NCBI RefSeq assembly: GCF_018885265.1
Contig: NZ_CP076538.1
Span: 6,546,001 to 6,610,000 of the forward strand
Length of the DNA: 64,000 bases
Direction: 5' to 3'
From: Amycolatopsis aidingensis
GTDB taxonomy: Bacteria > Actinomycetota > Actinomycetes > Mycobacteriales > Pseudonocardiaceae
Shown here: positions 54,971 through 64,000 of the stretch, piece after piece
How the letters are laid out: each line of letters starts with the position of its first letter
Numbering within the stretch: the stretch's first letter is position 1
Notes under the pieces: model-generated
The model's input: only the letters and a program-made list of their open reading frames with translations
The model's database searches: none
What the model was told of the DNA's origin: nothing
Program-made: the position numbers and the translations under genes

Positions 54971-55813
54971 ATGGAACACGCGGAGAAACCACCACCCGCC
55001 GCGCTGACCATCGCCGGCTCCGACTCCGGCGGTGCCGCCGGGCTGCAGGCCGACCTGCGCACCTTCCTCACCTGCGGGGTGCACGGGCTGGTCGCGGTCA
55101 CCGCGGTGACCGTGCAGAACACCCTCGGGGTGCACGCCCGCTCGGACGTGCCGGCCCGGATCGTCGCGGGCCAGATCGAGGCCGTCGCCGCGGATATGCC
55201 GGTCGGTGCGGCCAAGACCGGGATGCTCGCCTCCGCGGAGATCATCGGTGCGGTGGCCGCCGCCTGTGACGCCGCGGGGATCGGGCGGGACCAGCGGATC
55301 CCGTTCGTGGTCGATCCGGTAGCGGCCTCCATGCATGGGCATCCGCTGTTCGACGCGGCCGGGCTGAGCGCGCTGCGAGCGGAGTTACTGCCGAGGGCGA
55401 GCGTGCTCACCCCGAACCTGGACGAGGTGCGGCTGCTCACCGGGATCGAGGTGACCGGGCAGGCAGGGATGCGCGCCGCGGCCGAGGCGCTGCACGCGCT
55501 CGGACCGCGGGCGGTGCTGGTGAAGGCCGGGCACCTGGTGACGGAGCGGGACTGTGTGGACCTGTTCTACGACGGCGAGACGGTCACCGAACTGCCCGGC
55601 CCCCGGTTGCCCACCCCGCATACGCACGGCGCGGGCGACGCCATGGCCTCGGCGCTGACCGCCGGGCTGGCCCGCGGGATGAGCCCGGTCGAGGCGGCCC
55701 GGTTCGGCAAGTGGTACGTCACCGAGGCGGTGCGCCACTCCTACCCGATGGGGGCGAAGGTGGGGCCGGTCTCGGCGTTCTGGCGCTTGGCGGCGGAACC
55801 CGGTGGCGGCTGA
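54971..55813 (+). CDS. thiD: ThiD-family kinase, copy 2
   Basis: A 280-residue protein with all ThiD motifs: ALTIAGSDSGGAAGLQADLR, VTAVTVQNTLG, AAKTGMLAS, VDPVAASMHGHPLF, TPNLDEVRLLTG, VLVKAGH and PHTHGAGDAMASAL. It resembles the ThiD at 52310 but shows drift, so the duplication is old. GATACT/TACTGG lies 6 nt before ATG 54971, a leaderless arrangement independent of the riboswitch. It may salvage HMP or phosphorylate pyridoxal-type substrates; both are inferences. Confidence 0.9.
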   Translation: MEHAEKPPPAALTIAGSDSGGAAGLQADLRTFLTCGVHGLVAVTAVTVQNTLGVHARSDVPARIVAGQIEAVAADMPVGAAKTGMLASAEIIGAVAAACDAAGIGRDQRIPFVVDPVAASMHGHPLFDAAGLSALRAELLPRASVLTPNLDEVRLLTGIEVTGQAGMRAAAEALHALGPRAVLVKAGHLVTERDCVDLFYDGETVTELPGPRLPTPHTHGAGDAMASALTAGLARGMSPVEAARFGKWYVTEAVRHSYPMGAKVGPVSAFWRLAAEPGGG

Positions 55814-55872
55814 GCCTCCGGATAGCATTCCCGCGTTTGGGTGAGTCCGCATCCCACGGGGGAGGAGCCAGC

Positions 55873-56724
55873 GTGACAGGGCGTGAGCGAGTCCGGAAGG
55901 TCGTCGAGAGCCGCCGCTTCCAGGGCTTCATCATCGCGGTGATCATTTTCAACGCGATGACGCTCGCGCTGGAGACCTCCGCGGCGATACTCGAAGGCTA
56001 CGGCGGGCTGCTGCACACCCTGGACTACCTCGCGCTGACCATCTTCGTGCTGGAACTGCTGGCGAAGTTCTACGCCTACCGCGGTTCCTTCTTCCGGGAC
56101 CCGTGGAACATCTTCGACCTGGTCGTGGTCGGGATCGCGCTGGTCCCGGCCACCGGCCCGTTCGCCGTGCTGCGTTCACTGCGGGTGCTACGGGTGCTGC
56201 GGTTGATCTCGGTGGTGCCCTCGATGCGCAGGGTGGTGTCCGGGCTGCTCGCCGCCGTGCCGGGGATGGCCTCGATCGCGGCCCTGCTCGCACTGATCAT
56301 CTTCGTGGCCGGGGTGATGGCCACCAAACTGTTCGGCGGGATCGCGCCCGCGAACTTCGGTGACCTCGGCACCAGCCTGTTCACCCTGTTCCAGGTGATG
56401 ACCGGGGAGTCCTGGCCGGATATCGCCAGTGCGGTCATGAGCAAGGCGCCGATGGCCTGGGTCTTCTTCGTCGTCTACATCCTGATCTCGAGCTTCGCCG
56501 TGCTGAACCTGTTCATCGCGGTGGTGGTCAGCGCCATGGAGGACCAGCTGCGGGACGACCTGCGGGCGGAGGAGGCCGAGTACGCGGCCGAGCAGGCGCA
56601 GGCCAGTGCCCAGATCCTCGCCGAGCTACGGGAACTGCGCGCCGAGGTCGCGGCCCTGCGCGCGACGCGGGACTCCGGAGAGCCCGTTCCGGGCACCCCT
56701 GGCGAGTTCAGGAACAAGCGCTGA
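55873..56724 (+). CDS. Voltage-gated cation channel of the NaChBac/NavAb type
   Basis: A 283-residue single-domain channel. S1-S4 voltage sensor (S4 near 99-115: LRSLRVLRVLRLISVV with repeated Arg), S5, a pore helix, the filter T177-G-E-S-W-P-D183, S6 (VFFVVYILISSFAVLNLFIAVV) and a C-terminal coiled coil (about 220-265, rich in Ala/Glu). Tetramers pass Na+ or Ca2+. NavAb has TLESWSM at this site; Gly178 and Asp183 differ here. GTG 55873 follows GGAGGAG. No auxiliary gene is seen; a MarR gene converges on it. Confidence 0.93.
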   Translation: MTGRERVRKVVESRRFQGFIIAVIIFNAMTLALETSAAILEGYGGLLHTLDYLALTIFVLELLAKFYAYRGSFFRDPWNIFDLVVVGIALVPATGPFAVLRSLRVLRVLRLISVVPSMRRVVSGLLAAVPGMASIAALLALIIFVAGVMATKLFGGIAPANFGDLGTSLFTLFQVMTGESWPDIASAVMSKAPMAWVFFVVYILISSFAVLNLFIAVVVSAMEDQLRDDLRAEEAEYAAEQAQASAQILAELRELRAEVAALRATRDSGEPVPGTPGEFRNKR

Positions 56725-56735
56725 GCCCCACCCGT

Positions 56736-57179
56736 TCAGGTCTCCGCGGCCTCATCCTCCGCGAGCAGGGCCTCCAGCGCTGGCAAGGCGGCCACCAGCG
56801 CCTCCTTCTGCTCCACGGAGAGCCGGTCGATCCGCCTGCCCAGTTCCTGCACCCGGGTGGACCGCACGCCGGACACCAGCCGCTGCCCCTCCTCGGTGGC
56901 TGTCGCCAGCCAGGCCCTGCGGTCGATCGGATCGGACTCCCTGCGTACGTAGCCCGATTCGACCAGTGCGGCCACGATCCTGGACATGGTGGCCGCGGCG
57001 ACTCCTTCCTTGGCCGCGAGATCGCCCAGCCGCAGCTGCCCGTAGTGCGCGAGCGTGGCCAGGGCGGAGATCGCCCCGTGCCCGGGGCCGGGCGTTCCGG
57101 CCTGGCGTAACGAGCGGGACAACCTGCCGACAGCCAGGAACAGCCTTCCCGGAACATCGTGAGATGGCGACGTGGTCAC
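56736..57179 (-). CDS. MarR-family transcriptional regulator
   Basis: A 147-residue MarR protein: winged helix (LRLGDLAAKEGVAAATMSRI, VAALVESGYVRRESDPIDRRAWLATATEEGQ) and a C-terminal dimerisation helix (LSVEQKEALVAALPALEALL). GTG 57179 has AGGAG 6 nt upstream. It lies convergent with the channel gene and upstream of nothing it obviously controls; self-control is typical. The 116 bp to thiG show no clear operator. Confidence 0.9.
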   Translation of the reverse strand: MTTSPSHDVPGRLFLAVGRLSRSLRQAGTPGPGHGAISALATLAHYGQLRLGDLAAKEGVAAATMSRIVAALVESGYVRRESDPIDRRAWLATATEEGQRLVSGVRSTRVQELGRRIDRLSVEQKEALVAALPALEALLAEDEAAET

Positions 57180-57295
57180 CTAGCGCTCCTTCGGTGTGCG
57201 CATGGTCGTCGGCCCGGCACGCGTACGCGAACCGGGGGAAATTGTCGTCAACCATACGTGCTGGGCGCCCGGCGTCCCCGGAGAAGTCGCAATTC

Positions 57296-59421
<2,126 letters not shown>

Positions 59422-59429
59422 CGACGATC

Positions 59430-59518
59430 ACGCTCCCTGCGCCGGCATGATCCGGATCAGGTTCCACGGTCGGAGCGGTAGCTCCCTCTCAGCCCGTACC
59501 CTCGGGCTCCCGTGCGGA
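59430..59518 (-). promoter_or_regulatory. TPP riboswitch upstream of thiO-thiS-thiG
   Basis: On the minus strand GGGCTGAGAGGG (CTGAGAGG at 59492-59485) precedes CCTGATCCGGATCATGCCGG (59461-59442) and GCGCAGGGAGCG. These are the two conserved TPP-contacting parts. The purine-rich end AGGGAGCG is near thiO ATG 59421 and may act as its ribosome-binding site. Confidence 0.93.
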
Positions 59519-59553
59519 CACCTCCACGGTATCGCGCAGGTTACGGTGGCGCT

Positions 59554-60222
59554 ATGCCAGGGCTCAGTGGTGACCAGATCCGGGACCGCCTCGCCGCGGC
59601 CCACCTGTACCTGTGTACCGACGCCCGGACCGAGCGTGGTGACCTCGCCGAGTTCGCCGATGCCGTGCTGGCCGGTGGGGTGGACATCATCCAGCTGCGG
59701 GACAAGAGCGGGGGCGCGCCGCTGGAGGCCAGGCAGGAACTCGCCGCGCTGGAGACCCTGGCGCGGGCCTGCGCCAGGCACGACGCGCTGCTCGCGGTGA
59801 ACGACCGGGCGGATATCGCACTTGCCGCCGGTGCCGACGTGCTACACCTCGGCCAGGACGACATCCCGGTGCCGCTCGCCCGGCAGGTGCTCGGCGCGGA
59901 CCCGGTGCTGGGCCGTTCCACGCATTCGGTGGCGCAGGCCGAGGCGGCCGCGGCGGAGCCCGGCGTGGACTACTTCTGCACCGGCCCGTGCTGGCCGACC
60001 CCCACCAAGCCGGGGCGGGACGCGCCAGGGCTCGACCTCGTCCGGGCCACCGCGGGTGCCGCGCCCGTCCGCCCGTGGTTCGCCATCGGCGGGATCGACC
60101 TGGAGCGGCTGCCGCAGGTGCGCGCCGCCGGGGCGGACCGGGTGGTGGTGGTCCGCGCGATCACCGAGGCGGACGACCCCCGCGCCGCCGCCGAGGCCTT
60201 CTCCCGCACCCTCAAGCCCTGA
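59554..60222 (+). CDS. thiE: Thiamine-phosphate synthase ThiE
   Basis: A 222-residue TIM-barrel Thi[79 protein letters not shown] and [13 protein letters not shown]. It joins HMP diphosphate and thiazole phosphate. TACGGT lies 6 nt before ATG 59554 (leaderless), and it has no riboswitch of its own on this strand. Its last codon and stop (CCC TGA) fall inside the inverted-repeat element at 60216-60298. Confidence 0.96.
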   Translation: MPGLSGDQIRDRLAAAHLYLCTDARTERGDLAEFADAVLAGGVDIIQLRDKSGGAPLEARQELAALETLARACARHDALLAVNDRADIALAAGADVLHLGQDDIPVPLARQVLGADPVLGRSTHSVAQAEAAAAEPGVDYFCTGPCWPTPTKPGRDAPGLDLVRATAGAAPVRPWFAIGGIDLERLPQVRAAGADRVVVVRAITEADDPRAAAEAFSRTLKP

Positions 60223-60298
60223 ACGTGGCTTTCCGGACGTTGGACGTCGCGAACGGCACCATTGGGACATCTGACGTCGCGATCGCCACGTTCAGGGC
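60216..60298. repeat. Inverted-repeat mini-element, copy 2
   Basis: An 83-bp element with perfect 14-bp ends: GCCCTGAACGTGGC (60216-60229) and its reverse complement (60285-60298). It is about 83% identical to 10627-10707 over 81 ungapped bases. It lies between the convergent thiE and membrane-protein genes, and the CCCTGA at each end gives the final Pro codon and stop of each gene. Confidence 0.82.
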
Positions 60299-61095
60299 AC
60301 TTCGGCCGGGTTGGGGTTATCGCGGGTGCTATCGGCGTTGCTGGGCTCGACGGACCGGCTGGAGGTCGGCGGAGCGGAGCTCTCCGGGGTACTGGGGGTG
60401 GTCTCCGGCGTGCTGGTCGGCTCCGATGTCTCGCCGCCGCCGGTATCGCCGTCCTCCGGCTGCTGGGGCTCACCGGTGCGGGTCGGCGTGGTGGTGCCGG
60501 AGTCCCTGCCGCCCGGCGGCTCCCCGTCCTGGTCACCGCCCGCGGGCTGGCCCCCGCCACCGACGATGTTGCCGATGGTGCTGCCCTCCCCGCCGGAGAC
60601 CGGCTTGCCGGTGGTCAGCTCGAACCCGGTCAGCACCAGCATCCCGATCAGGAAGGCGAGCACGCTGGTGGCGATGATCAACGGCCAGCGCAGCTTGCGC
60701 AGCCGGGTTGGCTCGCCCCGCTCGTCCGTGGCCGCCTCCTGGCCGGGCCGGGGCAGCAGCACGGTGCGGTCATCCCCCTCGGGCGCGCCATCGGCGCTGA
60801 CCGCCTGCTGCTGCCGGGTCCGGCCACCGGCGAGCACCTGTTTGGACCGCAGCGCCGCCTGCCTGGTGCGATGCAGCGACCGCAGGTACAGCTCGCTGCC
60901 GATCGTGGTGGCCACGCTGATCACGCCGGCGCCGAGTACGGTGCCGTACACCCCGAGCGACGAGCCGAGAAACGCCGCCGTGACCGCCGCCAGCCCCGCG
61001 GCGAGCACCTGCAACGGCTTGAGGCCCGAACCCTCCGATTCCTCCGCTCTCTCGCTGCCGTCCTTCTCCTTGGGCATGTCTTTCGCTTTGCTCAC
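60292..61095 (-). CDS. Membrane protein of unknown function
   Basis: About 267 residues. A charged N-terminus (KAKDMPKEKDGSERAEESEG) precedes a hydrophobic hairpin (LQVLAAGLAAVTAAFLGSSL, VYGTVLGAGVISVATTIG), a cytoplasmic stretch, a third helix (WPLIIATSVLAFLIGMLVLTGFEL) and a Gly/Pro/Thr/Ser-rich outside tail of about 110 residues. No recognised domain. GTG 61095 follows GGGGAG closely; ATG 61077 is an alternative start. The stop lies in the repeat shared with thiE. Upstream 61096-61238 shows no gene. Confidence 0.78.
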   Translation of the reverse strand: MSKAKDMPKEKDGSERAEESEGSGLKPLQVLAAGLAAVTAAFLGSSLGVYGTVLGAGVISVATTIGSELYLRSLHRTRQAALRSKQVLAGGRTRQQQAVSADGAPEGDDRTVLLPRPGQEAATDERGEPTRLRKLRWPLIIATSVLAFLIGMLVLTGFELTTGKPVSGGEGSTIGNIVGGGGQPAGGDQDGEPPGGRDSGTTTPTRTGEPQQPEDGDTGGGETSEPTSTPETTPSTPESSAPPTSSRSVEPSNADSTRDNPNPAEVP

Positions 61096-61238
61096 GACTC
61101 CCCGAATCTCCCGCACTCTCAACGGGTAAGGCGATCGGGAGGCTCCCGGCGTTGCCGAAAGGTGAGCAGCACCACTGAACCACGACAAAATCCACAAAGG
61201 ACAGTCAGTGTTTTACGATTATCTGACACACAGCGGGT

Positions 61239-62729
61239 TTACTCGCGAGCCTGCTCCACGGTGTCCACGCGTTGCATACTCGGCGGGCCCTCGACACCGC
61301 AGCAGGTCGGGCTCTCGGGTTCGGCTGGTGCCAGCACATCCCGCCGCACTCCGGTGGCGAGCAGGGCACCGAGCACGGCCAGGCAGGCGCACACCCACAA
61401 CGAGGTCTGCCAGCCTGCGGTGAGCGCGTCCGGGTCCGCGTAGGCGGCACCGGAAAGCCCTGCCGCCGTGGGCAGCACGGCGATCGCCAGCAGGCTGCCG
61501 GTACGCGCGATGGCGTTGTTCACCCCCGAGGCGACCCCGGCGGCGTGATCCGGCGCCGCGGCGAGCACGGTCGCGGTCACCGGGGCGACCGCGGTAGCCA
61601 GCCCGAGCCCGAACACCACCACCGCGGGCAGCACGGAACCCAGATACGACGCACCGGGCACCACCCGCAGCAGCAACAGCATCCCGCCCGCGATCAGCAG
61701 CGGCCCGGCCACCAGCTGTGCGCGCGGGCCGATCCGGGTGGCCAATGCGCCGGAGCGGCCGGAGAGCGCGAGCATGATCAGGGTGATCGGCAGGCTGGCC
61801 AGCCCGGCCGCGGTGGGCGAGTAGCCCAGCGACACCTGCAGTTGCAGCACCATCAGCATCATCACCCCGCCCAGCGCCGCGTAGACGACCAGGGTGAGCC
61901 CGTTGGCAAGGGTGAAGGTGCGGTCACCGAACAACGCGGGCGGCACCAGCGGGGACGCCGAGCGCGCCTGCACCCACAGGAACAGCACCAGGCCGCACAG
62001 CCCTGCCACGGCAGTGCCGAGCACGACCGGATCCGCGGGCCCGCGCACCGGAGCCTCCACCAGTGCGGCGGTGATCCCGGCCAGGCCCACCGCGCCCAGC
62101 ACAGCGGACAGCGCGGCGGGCCGCCCGCCCCGCTGCTCGTCGCAGGACTCCGGGACGTACCGGCGCGCCAGCCAGACACACAGCACCGCGATCGGCACGT
62201 TGATCAGGAACGCCAGCCGCCAGGACCACACCTGCACCAGCAGGCCACCCACCAGCGGGCCGATCGCGGCGGCGATACCGGACAGACCGGACCACGCGCC
62301 GATCGCCCTTGCCCGGTCCGCGCGGGCGAAGGAGGACTGCAGGATCGCCAGCGAACCGGGAGTGAGCAGCGCGCCGCCGACACCCTGCAACACCCGCGCG
62401 GCAACCAGCAGCTCGGTGCTGGGCGCGATCCCGCACAGCACCGAGGCCGCGCCGAACCACACCACCCCGAGCACGAAGATCCGCCGCCTGCCGTAGGAGT
62501 CGCCGAGCGCGCCCGCGATCAGGATCAGTGCGGCCAGCGAGAGCAGGTAGCCGTCCAGGATCCATTGCAGACCGGCCACCGAGGCGTCCAGCTCCGCTCC
62601 GATCCTTGGCAGCGCGACGTTGACCACCGTGCTGTCCAGCATCGCCATGCCCGAGCCGAGGATGGTGGTGGCCAGCACCCCGCGCGCGGTCGCGCTCCCC
62701 CAGCGAATGGCCTGGGCAGGCCTGCTCAC
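61239..62729 (-). CDS. MFS transporter, DHA2-type 14-helix exporter
   Basis: A 496-residue major facilitator with about 14 hydrophobic segments: [20 protein letters not shown] (motif D1), [10 protein letters not shown] (motif A), [19 protein letters not shown] and [20 protein letters not shown] (motif C), typical of EmrB/QacA-type drug exporters. GTG 62729 overlaps the dasR stop (GTGA), so it is co-transcribed with dasR. A tie between DasR and an exporter is unusual; substrate unknown. Confidence 0.91.
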   Translation of the reverse strand: MSRPAQAIRWGSATARGVLATTILGSGMAMLDSTVVNVALPRIGAELDASVAGLQWILDGYLLSLAALILIAGALGDSYGRRRIFVLGVVWFGAASVLCGIAPSTELLVAARVLQGVGGALLTPGSLAILQSSFARADRARAIGAWSGLSGIAAAIGPLVGGLLVQVWSWRLAFLINVPIAVLCVWLARRYVPESCDEQRGGRPAALSAVLGAVGLAGITAALVEAPVRGPADPVVLGTAVAGLCGLVLFLWVQARSASPLVPPALFGDRTFTLANGLTLVVYAALGGVMMLMVLQLQVSLGYSPTAAGLASLPITLIMLALSGRSGALATRIGPRAQLVAGPLLIAGGMLLLLRVVPGASYLGSVLPAVVVFGLGLATAVAPVTATVLAAAPDHAAGVASGVNNAIARTGSLLAIAVLPTAAGLSGAAYADPDALTAGWQTSLWVCACLAVLGALLATGVRRDVLAPAEPESPTCCGVEGPPSMQRVDTVEQARE

Positions 62730-63484
62730 GGGCGGTTCAGCGTGGTGACGAACTTGTACCGGTCGCCGCGGTAGATCGAGCGCACGAACTCCACCGGCCT
62801 GCCGTCGGTGGCGAAGGAGTGCCGGGAAAGCAGCAGCATCGGCACCCCGACATCGGCGCCGAGCAGCTCCGCCTCCTGCGGGCCCGCCAGTGCCGTCTCG
62901 ATGGTCTCCTCCGCGCGGTCCATCTCCACCCCGTACTGCTCGCGCAGCACCGCGTACAGCGAGCCGCCCGTGGTGATGTGCTTGCGCAGCCCGCGGAAGC
63001 GGCCCACCGCGAGATGCGTGGTCTCGATCGCCATCGGCTCGGCGTCGGCCAGCCGGAGCCGGTTCAGCCGCAGCACCTTGGCCCCCGGCCGGATGCCGAG
63101 CAGCTTGGCCATCTCGCCCTCGGCCGGGACCTCCTCGATGTCCAGCAGCTTGGAGGAGGGCTCGCGGCCCTGCGCGCGCATGTCCTCGGTGTATGAGGAC
63201 AGGTGCAGCCGCTGGGCCAGCTTGGGCTCGGCGGCGAAGGTGCCCTTGCCCTGCACCCGGTGCAGCCTGCCCTCCGCGGTCAGGTCGGCCAGCGCCTGCC
63301 GGACGGTGGTGCGGGATACGTTGAAGTCACCGGCCAGCGCTCGCTCGGTCGGGATCGGCGAGCCCGCTGGCATCGCGTCCAGCAGATCGAGCAGATGCTG
63401 CTTGAGCGCCCAGTACTTGGGCTCGCGCTGGCCGCGTGCGCCGGAAACCGCGCCCGCATCACCGGTTGGGGACGTCTCCAACAT
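62726..63484 (-). CDS. dasR: GntR/HutC-family regulator, DasR ortholog
   Basis: A 252-residue GntR protein: winged helix ([48 protein letters not shown]) and UTRA effector domain ([66 protein letters not shown]). It matches Streptomyces DasR (recalled) closely in these segments. DasR senses glucosamine-6-phosphate-type sugars and controls chitin/GlcNAc use, development and antibiotics. ATG 63484 follows GAGGAG. A DasR-type site lies in the divergent region. Confidence 0.88.
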   Translation of the reverse strand: MLETSPTGDAGAVSGARGQREPKYWALKQHLLDLLDAMPAGSPIPTERALAGDFNVSRTTVRQALADLTAEGRLHRVQGKGTFAAEPKLAQRLHLSSYTEDMRAQGREPSSKLLDIEEVPAEGEMAKLLGIRPGAKVLRLNRLRLADAEPMAIETTHLAVGRFRGLRKHITTGGSLYAVLREQYGVEMDRAEETIETALAGPQEAELLGADVGVPMLLLSRHSFATDGRPVEFVRSIYRGDRYKFVTTLNRP

Positions 63485-63654
63485 GACCGACTCCTCAAAG
63501 CTCCTCGGCGGCCCCTGCCGGCCGCCACTCTCCGCGGCCCATGCTGGCCGCCACACTGCGAGTCCTCGCGCACAAGCATGCCTGTTCAGGCAAGATGCTG
63601 CGGAGGAGACCTCGGAAAAAGTACCCTTCGCGGGTAGTCTGCCAACCGGTTAGC

Positions 63655-63670
63655 ATTGGTCTAGACCTCA
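63655..63670. promoter_or_regulatory. DasR-responsive element (dre site)
   Basis: ATTGGTCTAGACCTCA with the perfect core GGTCTAGACC (63658-63667). The known dre consensus is about ACTGGTCTAGACCAGT. It lies 37 nt before the SIS-domain gene and 171 nt before dasR. The rest of 63485-63706 shows no gene. Confidence 0.8.
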
Positions 63671-63706
63671 TTTGGTTAACATCGGATGGCGACAGCGGGG
63701 AGCGAG

Positions 63707-64000
63707 ATGACCAGCAGCGAGCAGGCGGGCACCCAGCCTGGACAGCACATGGCCGCCGAGGTGGCCGAGCAGCCGGAGGTGCTGGCCGGCCTCGTCCAGC
63801 GGCGATCGGGCATCGCCGAGGTGGCGGCGGAGATCGCCCGCCGCCCGCCGCGGTTCGCCCTGCTGGCGGCAAGGGGCTCCAGCGACCACGCCGCCCTCTA
63901 CGCCAAGTACCTGATCGAGGTACTGCTCGGCCTGCCGGCCGGGCTGGTCTCACCGTCCACGGCCACCCTCTACGACGCCCGCCCCGACCTGCGGGACGTG
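63707..64000 (+). CDS. SIS-domain sugar isomerase/deaminase (AgaS/GlmS-C type), 5' part only
   Basis: 98 residues before the window ends, with no stop. After a short Gln/Gly-rich N-terminus comes HMAAEVAEQPEVLAGLVQRR, the SIS strand RFALLAARGSSDHAALYAKY with the sugar-phosphate-binding Ser-Ser, and an Ala/Thr-rich segment. It matches the sugar isomerase half of GlmS and AgaS/NagB-II-type glucosamine-6-phosphate deaminases, which are often DasR targets. GGGGAG lies 4 nt before ATG 63707; ATG 63686 is in frame. Confidence 0.85.
   Translation, partial: MTSSEQAGTQPGQHMAAEVAEQPEVLAGLVQRRSGIAEVAAEIARRPPRFALLAARGSSDHAALYAKYLIEVLLGLPAGLVSPSTATLYDARPDLRDV

Overview
High-GC actinobacterial DNA, most likely from the family Pseudonocardiaceae (Amycolatopsis/Saccharomonospora type). 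The reasons are the strong GC bias, many GTG/TTG starts, GTGA/ATGA overlaps, conservon-type signalling genes, a DasR-like regulator with its operator, solitary groEL under CIRCE control, and gene order resembling two Mycobacterium tuberculosis blocks (recalled from memory as about Rv0861c-Rv0866 and Rv0414c-Rv0440). No rRNA, tRNA, CRISPR, phage or transposase gene was seen. The taxon is an inference; no database was searched.

Layout. 1-1289: molybdopterin genes (a MogA-MoaE fusion cut by the window edge, and moaC). 1371-4997: CoA-transferase, CitE-type lyase, MaoC-type hydratase and a divergent LysR gene, the set expected for itaconate breakdown to pyruvate and acetyl-CoA. 4988-10620: VOC protein, XRE-cupin regulator, GNAT, malic enzyme, a small conserved protein and a helicase-C-domain protein. 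10730-16958: a conservon (sensor kinase, roadblock protein, DUF742 protein, Ras-like GTPase) followed by a second roadblock/DUF742 pair. 17546-22261: lipoprotein/ABC importer operon ending in an acyl-CoA dehydrogenase-like gene. 22286-26977: cutC, a second conservon-type kinase without partners, and a divergent second binding lipoprotein. 27026-37024: XPB helicase, secreted GDSL hydrolase, DUF4253 protein, secreted M28 and M4 peptidases, an iodotyrosine-deiodinase-like flavoprotein, PfpI and PspC proteins, and an HTH-Clp_N protein. 37103-49744: groEL, Ser/Thr kinase, cold-shock protein, two AIM24 proteins, moeA, phosphatidylserine/phosphatidylethanolamine genes (psd, pssA), a CDC48-like ATPase, a LytR_C protein, a DUF3263 protein and def. 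49754-60222: thiamine genes (thiC, two thiD, thiG, thiS, thiO, thiE) with two TPP riboswitches, interrupted by a membrane-anchored binding protein, a voltage-gated channel and a MarR regulator. 60292-64000: a membrane protein, an MFS exporter, dasR and a SIS-domain gene.

Most notable points: (i) a divergent pair of conservon kinase and binding lipoprotein occurs twice, with paralogous members and shared short motifs in the disordered kinase tails; (ii) an 81-83 bp inverted-repeat element occurs twice, each time between convergent genes, and one copy supplies both stop codons; (iii) an HTH-Clp_N gene has two perfect palindromes laid over a leaderless promoter; (iv) a flavoprotein keeps the Glu/Tyr/Lys triad of iodotyrosine deiodinase; (v) a phosphate-binding-type receptor domain is anchored through two membrane helices and a cytoplasmic domain; (vi) a 191-bp near-identical repeat encodes a carbohydrate-binding-type domain on two adjacent secreted peptidases.
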